From contig DJQW01000001.1 of assembly GCA_002437665.1 (NCBI GenBank), positions 186,001-250,000 of the forward strand: a stretch of 64,000 bases of DNA, written 5' to 3'. The notes below the pieces were generated by a model. The model was not told the DNA's origin. It saw only the letters and a list, made by a program, of their open reading frames with translations, and did not search any database. Of this stretch, positions 49,138 to 57,627 are shown piece after piece. Source of the stretch: Alphaproteobacteria bacterium UBA6376. Its GTDB lineage: Bacteria > Pseudomonadota > Alphaproteobacteria > Rs-D84. Position numbers and translations under genes: made by a program. Position 1 is the first letter of the stretch, and the number at the start of each line of letters is the position of its first letter.

Positions 49138-49588
49138 CGATAAATGAAACCTGATTTGTTGATGATGAAAAACATCTGGTGTCTGGGTCATATGTTGAAC
49201 CATTTACCATAATCGATGTTGCCCACGATGGCGCGGCGGTTGAAAAATATTCACATTCCGATTGCGTCAGTTCAACCAAATTGATTGAAAACGACGTTCC
49301 GTCCGTCGACGATGTAACAGACCACGCGTCCCCACCAATCGGTGCGGCATCATTCTTTAACGCGCCTTCTTTTATCAAATAGTCAACCGATACGCCGGTA
49401 TAGTCCCCGCGCATTTGCAACAATAATTTTGTGTCGCGGGCAATCTGTTGCAGAACCTGATTTGCGGTTGTGCGACGCATATTGTTGCGAACCGCACTGG
49501 CAACCTGCCATGTGGCGGCGGTCATAATACCGGCAATGGCCAGTACCCCAATAACCTCTATCAATGAACGTCCAGATTCTGTTTTCAT
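49130..49588 (-). CDS. Type IV pilin-like protein (PilS-type)
   Basis: 152 residues. Short leader MKTESG, then RSLIEVIGVLAIAGIMTAATW: prepilin-peptidase site after Gly6, Glu at +5 and a hydrophobic helix. Two cysteines near the C-terminus (SECEYF and TRCFSS) could form the D-region disulfide. Resembles type IVb major pilins of conjugative or thin-pilus systems. It lies between dnaX and an OmpA-like lipoprotein, about 2 kb from three large prepilin-like genes on the other strand. Assembly genes (ATPase, secretin) are not in view. Confidence 0.82.
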   Translation of the reverse strand: MKTESGRSLIEVIGVLAIAGIMTAATWQVASAVRNNMRRTTANQVLQQIARDTKLLLQMRGDYTGVSVDYLIKEGALKNDAAPIGGDAWSVTSSTDGTSFSINLVELTQSECEYFSTAAPSWATSIMVNGSTYDPDTRCFSSSTNQVSFIVE

Positions 49589-49611
49589 GCATTCCCCCCG
49601 AATTACGTGAT

Positions 49612-51159
49612 TTATTTCGAACCAACGATTTGTGCACCTTCGAACAAGTCCATTGCGCTGGCCACCAATGGGTCAGATTCCAACGCCATTTGATTTTGTT
49701 CGGCGGCCGTTTGAACGTGATGCGATTCCGCCTCGCGCGAAAGTGTCCACGCGTGCCCCGTCTTATCTTGTAACCACATGGCCAGTTTTGATGCGAATGT
49801 TTCGTCGTTGCCGCGGTCAAAATATTTGATTGTCCCATCGGTAAAATCGACAACCTCTATATTATTATCAAAATACGCATGCAGCATAATTTCTTTGGAT
49901 TTCTTCAATTCATCACGCAGCGTGTCTGCCGATGTGATTTTCAGAAACTTTGGCTCTGCTGCCGCGGGCGCGGGCGTGGCGACCGGTGCGGCGGCGGGCG
50001 CACTGGCGCGTTCCATCTGTTGACGTTTCAGAATTTCATTCACAGATGGCATATCGGCAATATGCATCAAACGTACAATCAGCATATCAAAACATTGCTT
50101 TTGATTATCAGACGCCTGTAATTCAGACACGGCCGCAACCATAACCTGCCATATGCGGGACAGGGTGTTTAACGAAATGCGTTCGTTGATTTTTTGAATC
50201 TGTTCGCGCTGATCCATTGTGTATGGCGATGTTGTGACGTCGCCCGCGTGCAGGGCGGGGTGCATACGCGTTGCCCAGTGTGTCCATTCCATCATGTCGG
50301 TCAACAGCATGGATAAATCCGCGCCATTGGTGTAAATCTGGTCAACCTTTTCCAATGCGGCGGCGGTATCGCCCGACAATACCGTATTCATCAGATCAAC
50401 AACAACCCCGCTGTCTGCGCGTTTCAGCATTGCCAACACGGCCGCTTCGTCAACATGACCACCCGTTTGTGCAATCGCCTGATCCAGCAACGACAATCCA
50501 TCACGAACCGACCCGTCCGCGGCGCGTGCCAATAATTCGTTTGCCGCATCAGATAATTCGATTTTTTCCTGCGATGCAATCCATGCAAAATGCTTTTTCA
50601 GTGTTTCTACCGGCACGCGCGCCAAATCAAAACGCTGGCATCGTGACAGAATGGTCACGGGCACTTTGCGAATTTCGGTGGTTGCCAAAATAAAGATAAC
50701 GTGTGCTGGTGGTTCTTCCAGTGTCTTTAACAACGCGTTAAACGCCGATGTCGACAGCATATGAACTTCGTCGATAATATAAACCTTGTACCGGCCATTG
50801 GTTGGACGATATTGCGCCGCGTCCAAAATATCACGCATATTGTCAACGCCCGTGTGTGACGCTGCGTCGATTTCCATAACGTCAATGTGTTGACCGGCGG
50901 CAATCGCACGACAGTTTTCGCATACCCCACATGGTGTTGCGGTCGGCCCGTCCGATGACAGACAGTTTAATGCCTTGGCCAAAATACGCGCCGTACTGGT
51001 TTTCCCAGTCCCGCGAATGCCAGTAAAAATATACGCATGTGCAATGCGTCCGGTATTGATTGCGGTGGTCAGTGTTTTGACCAAAACATCTTGACCAATC
51101 AGTGATTGAAAATCTTGACTGCGGTATTTGCGTGCTAAAACTGTGTAATTGCTGTCCAT
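49612..51159 (-). CDS. dnaX: DNA polymerase III subunit tau/gamma
   Basis: 515 residues from the ATG at 51159 (MDSNYTVLARKYRSQDF), which has an AAGGAAG site; an upstream in-frame extension of 14 codons is rejected. AAA+ clamp-loader: Walker A GIRGTGKTSTARI, four-cysteine zinc site (NCLSSDG...CGVCENC), Walker B YIIDEVHMLS, sensor LATTEIRKVP. An Ala/Pro-rich linker (about 385-405) leads to the C-terminal part. ybaB and recR are not adjacent. Confidence 0.95.
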   Translation of the reverse strand: MDSNYTVLARKYRSQDFQSLIGQDVLVKTLTTAINTGRIAHAYIFTGIRGTGKTSTARILAKALNCLSSDGPTATPCGVCENCRAIAAGQHIDVMEIDAASHTGVDNMRDILDAAQYRPTNGRYKVYIIDEVHMLSTSAFNALLKTLEEPPAHVIFILATTEIRKVPVTILSRCQRFDLARVPVETLKKHFAWIASQEKIELSDAANELLARAADGSVRDGLSLLDQAIAQTGGHVDEAAVLAMLKRADSGVVVDLMNTVLSGDTAAALEKVDQIYTNGADLSMLLTDMMEWTHWATRMHPALHAGDVTTSPYTMDQREQIQKINERISLNTLSRIWQVMVAAVSELQASDNQKQCFDMLIVRLMHIADMPSVNEILKRQQMERASAPAAAPVATPAPAAAEPKFLKITSADTLRDELKKSKEIMLHAYFDNNIEVVDFTDGTIKYFDRGNDETFASKLAMWLQDKTGHAWTLSREAESHHVQTAAEQNQMALESDPLVASAMDLFEGAQIVGSK

Positions 51160-51232
51160 GCCAAACTTCCTTTTGTTCGCAGGATAGCAAAACACAGTCA
51201 AATTTCAACAAAATTTAGAATAAGATTTCGTG

Positions 51233-51532
51233 TCAATTTAATATGAAATCAGGCAGTGGGGCTTCAACCTCGTCCGATGTGTTTGTATCATCAGATTCTG
51301 TGTCAACCTCTGGTACTGAAACCTTGTCCGCGGGGGTGCGTGTGGAATCAATCTTACCCTGTTCTGCGGCGACAATACGGCCATAGTGTTCTGCGGCCTG
51401 TAACAGGCGTTCACGTTCAATTTCGTCGGCTGTTTGACGTGCCTGATCAATATACTGTTTTCTTTTTTGACGCCATTTATGGCAACGCTGAATCATCAGC
51501 CCGACAGACGATTGGTTTTTCTTGTTTTGCAT
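51233..51532 (-). CDS. DUF4167-like protein
   Basis: 99 residues. Basic N-terminus (KKNQ...KWRQKRKQ), then IDQARQTADEIERERLLQAAEHYGRIVAAEQG, which resembles the AEHYxRIxAA core of the alphaproteobacterial DUF4167 family, and an acidic tail. That family has basic, probably RNA-binding proteins. Shorter than the usual member. A standalone gene; divergent from the prepilin-like operon. Confidence 0.65.
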   Translation of the reverse strand: MQNKKNQSSVGLMIQRCHKWRQKRKQYIDQARQTADEIERERLLQAAEHYGRIVAAEQGKIDSTRTPADKVSVPEVDTESDDTNTSDEVEAPLPDFILN

Positions 51533-51682
51533 TTTGTTTCTGTTGTTTCAAAAGGAAATTATTTCCGGCGATTTTTGTCGCCAACTCTCTAAACAAAACT
51601 GATGTTAAATCATCTTAAAACTGATTGCAATATTTTTTTTCAGTTGCTATTCTGTTCGGTATGTAGGAGGGGGCATATTCAC

Positions 51683-53041
51683 TTGCCACGAAATCAAAGC
51701 GGAAATTTTTTATTACAGGCATTGTTGGCGTTGACGTGTATCTTTGCGTTCATGCCGTTTTTCGCATCGCGTTTGGCATCACGCGATATGGCCGCCCAGA
51801 TGTATTCCACCACGCGCCAGATTGATAATGCCGCGGCGGCAGCGCGCATATTTATTCGCGAAAATGCATCTGCATTGCCATATAACGAAACGGTGGTGAC
51901 GGGTACGCAATTCACAGATTTGCTTGAACCATACGGTTTGCCATTGGGATTCAGACCGCAAACCGCACTGGGCCAAAATATCGCACTGGTCATTGACAAG
52001 GATTCCACTCAGGTATCGGCGTATTTGAAAATGACGGGCGGAAACCTGTCGGGGATTCAGATGGCGGAACTGGTACGTCGTATTGGATTCTATGCGGCAA
52101 CAGACGATGATGCACTGGTGGTGGCGATTGCGCTGGATGATGCATATTCGGACGTTGTGCGTCGTAATGATACGGATTTGGACGCGGGGGCATTCTTGGC
52201 CAATTTGGAAATGAATGGTAATTCATTAAATGGCGTGGGCAGTATTGTTGCCAATCGTGCGGGTTTTGACACGGGTGAAATTGCCACATTGTCGCTGACG
52301 GGGACGGAAAACGGACGCAAGTCCAAAAATTCCATTAAAAACGCCACCGCGGACAGGGCGGTATTCCAAAGTCCGGACGGTGAATCTGCATTGTCGCTGA
52401 CACGTGGTGCGTTGTCGGTTGATTCTATTGATGCGCGCACGGTTGCGGCGTTTGGCGATGCGGGAACATTTAACGCAAATACCGCGTCGGTATACGATTT
52501 TGCAATGACGGCGGGCCGCACCAGTTTTACCGGCCCTGCGAATTGGTACGTGCGTGGCAACGTGGTCAGTGACAAGATAAATTTCAGTGTTGAACGATTG
52601 GAAATCAATTCATTCTTGAACGCCGCCCGTGGCCAAGATGTTTATATTGACGAAGATTCACTGAGTTATTCGTCATACAGTGGTATCAGCGTTGCGTCAA
52701 TCGCCACATCAAATATCACCATGCGCGACCAAACGTCCGACGCGTTGTCCGATGGTGAAACGGGTTCGGTCATATTGGACATTCGCCCCGCCGGCACGTC
52801 CATATTGCCGGACGCATTTGTCAGCACAATAAACAATGACACGATTGCGCCATTGAAATCGCCATCTGAATCAAACAACACAACGGTTGCGTGCAAGACA
52901 TTGATTGCTGATTTGGACGGTTCTTATAATGCAAAATCATTATCTCAATATATAATTTGCCAGTATTATTTTTGGCAACGCTTGGAACAGCGTATTGATA
53001 TCAAACAATGTATGTTAAACGGGGGCAGTAACTGTGATTAA
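51683..53041 (+). CDS. Large prepilin-like protein 1
   Basis: About 452 residues from a TTG at 51683 placed after an AGGAGGGGG site; an ATT at 51677 is also possible. Leader MPRNQSG, then NFLLQALLALTCIFAFMPFF: a type IV prepilin helix but with Gln instead of Glu at +5. A long strand-rich region follows, with NLEMNGNSLNGVG aligned to the L-N-x-G-G-x-N-I motif of the next two proteins. Near the end there are four cysteines (VACKTL, IICQYY, IKQCML, SNCD). Likely a minor pilin or pilus-tip fibre. First gene of a three-gene set with overlapping ends. Confidence 0.7.
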   Translation: MPRNQSGNFLLQALLALTCIFAFMPFFASRLASRDMAAQMYSTTRQIDNAAAAARIFIRENASALPYNETVVTGTQFTDLLEPYGLPLGFRPQTALGQNIALVIDKDSTQVSAYLKMTGGNLSGIQMAELVRRIGFYAATDDDALVVAIALDDAYSDVVRRNDTDLDAGAFLANLEMNGNSLNGVGSIVANRAGFDTGEIATLSLTGTENGRKSKNSIKNATADRAVFQSPDGESALSLTRGALSVDSIDARTVAAFGDAGTFNANTASVYDFAMTAGRTSFTGPANWYVRGNVVSDKINFSVERLEINSFLNAARGQDVYIDEDSLSYSSYSGISVASIATSNITMRDQTSDALSDGETGSVILDIRPAGTSILPDAFVSTINNDTIAPLKSPSESNNTTVACKTLIADLDGSYNAKSLSQYIICQYYFWQRLEQRIDIKQCMLNGGSNCD

Positions 53042-54236
53042 ATCGCGTATATTTTCATCGCACGCCGCCCGCGGCACCAGTTTGACAGAGGTTATCTTGT
53101 CCATGGCAATCGTTGCGATTGCTGCGCCCGTACTGTATTCCCAAATTACGGAAACAACGTCAAACCTGCGCGATATGGCGATTGCGCGCCAGATTATGGA
53201 ATTGCGCGATATCACATTGAACTATGTCCGTACGAACCAAGACCGCTGGCCCGACACGGTTCAGATTAAATTATCGGACGATGAACTGGCGCAAATATCG
53301 CCATCCATATCGGCGGGATTTATTGACAAGTATTCTGTTCGTGGTGCAACGATTACCGACGTGTATTTGGCGTTTGATATTGCAGACAATAAACTGGACG
53401 CAAATCGTATCGCCCGCCATGTTGGCGCGGATGCCGCGATTGTGTCGCCCGATGGTGTGGCGTATGGCGCAAATTGGGCGGTATCTGCACCAGATTTCCA
53501 CGAAGGGTTGCTGGTATATCGTGTGTCGCGCGATGTTGCGGGACAGGACACAACAAAGTACCTGCACCGTACGGCATCAGACGAAGAAAACCTGAACACC
53601 ATGTTGCGCGATTTGAATATGGGCGGTAACAATATATACAATGTTGACGCACTGTCGGGCGTGTCCGCGCGGGTTAAAAATATGTCGGCGGTATTTGCGG
53701 GTATTGATGATATGACGGCAAACACCGCATATTTCCGTCGTGGCGCAAATGTTGATGGCGCGGGCGTGAAAATCAATTCTATGCGTGTGACGGGTGATAT
53801 TTCCGGATTCAGAACAATCAACGCGGACAGTATGAATGGCGCGGCATACATAACCAATGGTCGCATCGTAACTGACCGCGCGAAAATTACCAAGTCCGTA
53901 AATGTCGCGCGCGATTTGGTCTTGAAATCAGATACCGCGCGAACAATCAGCGGATTTATCGGCATCAGTGCAAATTCCGTAAAAACCCCATACGTTTCTG
54001 CCGAAGAAATCGTGTTCTATGAAAATTTTGGCCTGACCGTATCGGGTGAATTGCTGATGTCAACAAATGCACCGTTAAAGTTGGGTAATTGGACATTTCC
54101 AAATACAAAAGCACCAACATTTTCTAAATTGACATTGACACGCGCTGCATTGCCTGCTGCGCCCAAGGCATCGGAATTTAGTGCAATAATGCAAAGTGAT
54201 TGGAAATCCGCAACACCCCAAGAGGTTTCAAAGTAA
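53034..54236 (+). CDS. Large prepilin-like protein 2
   Basis: 400 residues, GTG start, overlapping the previous stop by 8 bases. Leader to Gly14, then TSLTEVILSMAIVAIAAPVLY with Glu at +5, a canonical class of prepilin. At 177-209 the block YLHRTASDEENLNTMLRDLN and then MGGNNIYNVDALSG matches a block in protein 3. The C-terminal half is a string of short strands with Asn/Asp/Ser turns, as in PilV-type tips or phage tail fibres. Size is two to three times that of a normal pilin. Confidence 0.72.
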   Translation: MIKSRIFSSHAARGTSLTEVILSMAIVAIAAPVLYSQITETTSNLRDMAIARQIMELRDITLNYVRTNQDRWPDTVQIKLSDDELAQISPSISAGFIDKYSVRGATITDVYLAFDIADNKLDANRIARHVGADAAIVSPDGVAYGANWAVSAPDFHEGLLVYRVSRDVAGQDTTKYLHRTASDEENLNTMLRDLNMGGNNIYNVDALSGVSARVKNMSAVFAGIDDMTANTAYFRRGANVDGAGVKINSMRVTGDISGFRTINADSMNGAAYITNGRIVTDRAKITKSVNVARDLVLKSDTARTISGFIGISANSVKTPYVSAEEIVFYENFGLTVSGELLMSTNAPLKLGNWTFPNTKAPTFSKLTLTRAALPAAPKASEFSAIMQSDWKSATPQEVSK

Positions 54237-55546
54237 TGAAAACGTCATTGCGTATCTTTTCTGCATCAAATGCGTCACGTGGTGGCACGCTGGTTGAATT
54301 GCTGTTGTCGGTTGCGCTGGCGGCATTGATAATTCCGTTTTTGTTCCAGTATCAAACACGTGCGGTTCGTCGTGCCGAAAATATTGTCATCGCCCGCGAA
54401 ATGGAAAACATTCAGGACGCATTGGAACGCTATATCGTTGACAACCGTGAAAAGTTGCTGGAAACAGTTGGGAAAAATATCACGCGTCTGGAAATGGCGG
54501 ATTTGGCGGATTATGGTCTGAATACAAATTTGATGGACAATGGCCGTGATTATCAACTGCGCGTTTTGAAATCAAATGACGTGCGCGGCAAATCCACATT
54601 GCAGGGTGTTGTGGTTATGTCAGACGCCGATATCACGCCACTGCGCACACGTGAAATTGTCGCAACTGGGGCGGGGCAACTGGGGTTTGTGGACAATGCG
54701 CGTACATATGGCGCATTTGGCACATCGCGTGCCGATAATATAGATATGGGGATTGTTGCAACAAATGGAATTGTAGCAACAACATCGGTGAATCTGGATA
54801 ATGCACTGTACCTGTGGCGTGTGCCATCGGACAATGCCAGTGATGCAACAATGCAGGCGGGGCTGAATCTGGGCGGACATAATATTACCGATATGGCATT
54901 CTTGGACGCATCGTCGGTCGCGCTGTCTGGTAATTTAACATTGGGGCGTGCGGCGGTTTCCAGTTTGATATACCAAACACGTCCGACATTGGACGGCGCA
55001 TTCGGTATAAAAAATGCAACGGTGTCGGGGACTATGTCGGCGGATTCGCGCACATTGAACGTTGCGGGCACATTCAAATTGGCGGACGTGGGCAAGTTTT
55101 CCAGTTTTAATGTCGGTGACCTGTGGGTGTCTAATTTGACATTGGGGGGATTGTCCATCAGTGACAGCGAAAAAATCGCATTGCTGCGTGTCACGGATTC
55201 TGTGGACATGACGTCGGGCCGTATTACCGCTGTGTATGTAACGGTCGGATTTACCGGTTCAATCACGCCCAAATTGGTCGTCAGTAATATGATAGAAGAT
55301 TCTGTGAATCCTGCGTATTATTGGAATGTAAACAGTGGCGCGGCCAATATGTCGGACATGACATTGTTGGATTTGAACCGCATGGCGTCGGTCGCGGCAC
55401 GTGATACGCGTGGTGACACGGTGTCGTACCAGTTATTTGCAACCGTTGCCACAAACCAGAACGCGACGGTCGCGGATTTTATGAATGCATTGTCTGAAAT
55501 CCAGACACGTGTTCGTGCGAAATATCGCCTGTTGAATTTGGAATAA
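54236..55546 (+). CDS. Large prepilin-like protein 3
   Basis: 436 residues; ATG overlaps the preceding TAA by one base. Leader to Gly16, then GTLVELLLSVALAALIIPFLF with Glu at +5. Block YLWRVPSDNASDATMQAGLN followed by LGGHNITDMAFLD aligns with protein 2. The remainder is strand-rich and repetitive (GNLTLGRAAVSSL, SFNVGDLWVSNLTLGGLSI). The end (NALSEIQTRVRAKYRLLNLE) is helical and charged. Probably co-assembled with the other two. Twenty bases later starts a zinc-ribbon protein. Confidence 0.72.
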   Translation: MKTSLRIFSASNASRGGTLVELLLSVALAALIIPFLFQYQTRAVRRAENIVIAREMENIQDALERYIVDNREKLLETVGKNITRLEMADLADYGLNTNLMDNGRDYQLRVLKSNDVRGKSTLQGVVVMSDADITPLRTREIVATGAGQLGFVDNARTYGAFGTSRADNIDMGIVATNGIVATTSVNLDNALYLWRVPSDNASDATMQAGLNLGGHNITDMAFLDASSVALSGNLTLGRAAVSSLIYQTRPTLDGAFGIKNATVSGTMSADSRTLNVAGTFKLADVGKFSSFNVGDLWVSNLTLGGLSISDSEKIALLRVTDSVDMTSGRITAVYVTVGFTGSITPKLVVSNMIEDSVNPAYYWNVNSGAANMSDMTLLDLNRMASVAARDTRGDTVSYQLFATVATNQNATVADFMNALSEIQTRVRAKYRLLNLE

Positions 55547-55566
55547 TATGTGGTATAAGTGGAATC

Positions 55567-56082
55567 ATGAAAATAAAATGTGATTTTTGTCAGACAGAAT
55601 ATTCCGTCCCGTCCCTGCGTGGCGGCGCGGTAAAGTGTGCGGTTTGTGGTAACACTTGGACACCTGCGCGCAGTAATAATCGTGGGGCATCAATGATGTT
55701 CTTTGCGGCACTGTGTGCGTTGTTGTCGGCGATTGTGTTCACGGTTGCGGTCATCACACGTCAAAAGATAGAGAGTGCCAACACCGCCCCATTGGTCGCA
55801 CATGTTACATCGGTGCGCACAACCACGGACACGGGCGGCATGCCACGATTGGTGGTTGATGGTACGGTGCAAAATGTGTCTGATGAAATCTATGGTGTGC
55901 CTGATTTGATTATTACGGCACGTGATGCCAATGGCAATATCATAATGCAACAGAAATTTATGCCATCGGCAACGTTGCTGGACGCTGGGACTCAGGTTCA
56001 GTTTTCGCACACATTGTCGGGTTCGGCAATGGGGGTTAAACGTGTGTCTGCGGAATTGGCAAACATGGGGACAAAGAAATGA
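55567..56082 (+). CDS. Zinc-ribbon membrane protein (MJ0042/DUF3426 type)
   Basis: 171 residues. N-terminal zinc ribbon CDFCQTEYSVPSLRGGAVKCAVCGNTW (C5, C8, C24, C27), a membrane helix (about 42-64) and a periplasmic DUF3426-like beta domain (about 75-165, VDGTVQNVSDEIYGVPDLIITARD). This layout is common in proteobacteria; function unknown. Overlaps the next gene by four bases. Confidence 0.85.
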   Translation: MKIKCDFCQTEYSVPSLRGGAVKCAVCGNTWTPARSNNRGASMMFFAALCALLSAIVFTVAVITRQKIESANTAPLVAHVTSVRTTTDTGGMPRLVVDGTVQNVSDEIYGVPDLIITARDANGNIIMQQKFMPSATLLDAGTQVQFSHTLSGSAMGVKRVSAELANMGTKK

Positions 56083-56546
56083 AGAAATTTGCGCTGGCAT
56101 TGATTGCCGCAATTATGCTGATGGGGCCGTCGCACGCCGATGACACGCCAACCGTCACCCGCGTCAGTGTTTTTTCCACCAGCACAGATTGGGAGGGCCT
56201 GACCGGTCTGACCCTGCACCAATACACGGGGCGGTTTCAGATTGATAAGTCGTTGGTTGGACGTTCTGGTTTGGTCTTGTATTACTTAGACGGGTTCCCA
56301 TGCTATGGATTGGGGTATGGTGTGCGCGTATGGCTGGGCCCAAATGGCGCAAGCGACGGCACATTGCAAATCGCATGTGTATACCCACCAACCGAAATTA
56401 AATTTACATATCGTAATGCCACGCGCGATGCCGACCAATCGGTCAGTACGGGCATGCTGACGTGTCCGGTCACCGCCGATGCGCGCGAATTGACCGTTGA
56501 TTTGTCGCGTTGCACCCGTGGTCGTGATTGGTCAGAATATAAATAG
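56079..56546 (+). CDS. Secreted protein of unknown function
   Basis: 155 residues. Signal peptide ending GPSHA, then a strand-rich domain with cysteines in FPCYGL, QIACVY, LTCPV and SRCTRG that may form two disulfides. ATGA overlap with the zinc-ribbon gene and a gap of seven bases to rluD. I do not recognise the family. Confidence 0.68.
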   Translation: MKKFALALIAAIMLMGPSHADDTPTVTRVSVFSTSTDWEGLTGLTLHQYTGRFQIDKSLVGRSGLVLYYLDGFPCYGLGYGVRVWLGPNGASDGTLQIACVYPPTEIKFTYRNATRDADQSVSTGMLTCPVTADARELTVDLSRCTRGRDWSEYK

Positions 56547-56553
56547 GTTTTTG

Positions 56554-57513
56554 ATGTCTGATATTCGTTCTTTTACAGTTGCTGATGATGGCGTGGGCGC
56601 GCGTTTGGACAAATTCTTGGCCGACCAGATGCCCGAGTTTTCACGCAGTGAAATTCAGCGTTTCAAGATTTTGTTAAACGGGGCCGATGCCCGTGCGGCG
56701 ACGCGCCTGCGTGCGGGTGACACAATAACGGTTGATATTCCCGCCCCAAAATCAGACGTTGCCGCCGATAACATTTCGTCGGACTTTGATTTGAATATTA
56801 TTTACGAGGATGACGATATCATCGTCATTGACAAGCCGCGCGGGGTTGTTATGTACCCATCTGCGGGGAACAAGACCGGCACATTGGTTCAAAACGTGCT
56901 GGCGCATTGTCATCTGTCGGCGTTGGGTGGGGAAACGCGCCCTGGGGTCGTGCACCGCTTGGACAAAGATACCAGTGGCGTTATGGTGTTTGCCAAATCA
57001 GATGCGGCGTTTCGCGCACTGGTCAAAACATTTTCAAGCCACGATTTGGTGCGCCGCTATGTCGCATTCGTGTGGGGCGTCCCTAATTGGGAGGGTGCAG
57101 ACATCATCGGTAACATTGCCCGTTCATCACGTAATCGCCAGAAAATGACAATGGTAAAATCTGGGGGCAAGCCCGCACATACACAGGTAAATGTTATGTC
57201 GGTATGGCCACGCGCGGGCGTATCGGCGTTTCGGTGCAATTTGTTGACCGGCCGCACGCACCAGATACGTGTTCACCTGTCGGCACATGGATTTCCGGTC
57301 TTGTGCGATCCGGTTTACGGCCGCGCATCGGGGCGTCTGGCCAGTACCCGCGACCCAGATTTGCTGGAATTTCTGCATGACCATAATGGTCAAATGCTGC
57401 ATGCCGAATATTTAGAATTTAATCACCCGACCACGGGCGAACGTGTGCATTTCAAATCGCATCTGCCGGACGATATGGAAGCACTGAAATGCATTTTGGA
57501 CGATATCGGTTAA
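56554..57513 (+). CDS. rluD: Ribosomal pseudouridine synthase RluC/RluD family
   Basis: 319 residues from the ATG at 56554 (MSDIRSFTVADDGVGARLDKFL). N-terminal S4 domain, then the catalytic GVVHRLDKDTSGVMVFAK with the active Asp, and the GRTHQIRVHLSAHGFPVLCDPVYG block. Modifies uridines in 23S rRNA (RluD: helix 69; RluC: 955/2504/2580); I favour RluD from length and motifs. A housekeeping gene inside a region of surface proteins. Confidence 0.92.
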   Translation: MSDIRSFTVADDGVGARLDKFLADQMPEFSRSEIQRFKILLNGADARAATRLRAGDTITVDIPAPKSDVAADNISSDFDLNIIYEDDDIIVIDKPRGVVMYPSAGNKTGTLVQNVLAHCHLSALGGETRPGVVHRLDKDTSGVMVFAKSDAAFRALVKTFSSHDLVRRYVAFVWGVPNWEGADIIGNIARSSRNRQKMTMVKSGGKPAHTQVNVMSVWPRAGVSAFRCNLLTGRTHQIRVHLSAHGFPVLCDPVYGRASGRLASTRDPDLLEFLHDHNGQMLHAEYLEFNHPTTGERVHFKSHLPDDMEALKCILDDIG

Positions 57514-57520
57514 AAACAAA

Positions 57521-57549
57521 TTCGGGGGCACATCGCCCCCGTCATTTTT
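57521..57549 (+). terminator. Terminator after rluD
   Basis: Stem cgggggc/gcccccg (57523-57541) followed by tcattttt. Confidence 0.8.
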
Positions 57550-57572
57550 GCCTGTGATTTCTTAGTTTTTTC

Positions 57573-57601
57573 TTTATCAATGTGGGATTTTATGATATAC
57601 T
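57573..57601 (+). promoter_or_regulatory. Promoter of the large Cys-rich protein gene
   Basis: TTTATC, 17-base spacer, TATACT; about 20 bases of leader to a GGAG site and the ATG at 57628. Confidence 0.55.
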
Positions 57602-57627
57602 AAACCATAAATAATGGAGTGGACAGA

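Noticed and set aside
49138..49203. Longer N-terminus of the OmpA-like lipoprotein
   Set aside because: It would overlap the pilin-like gene by 74 bases and place more than 30 polar residues before the signal; a TTG at 49137 fits a lipoprotein signal better, though this is not certain.
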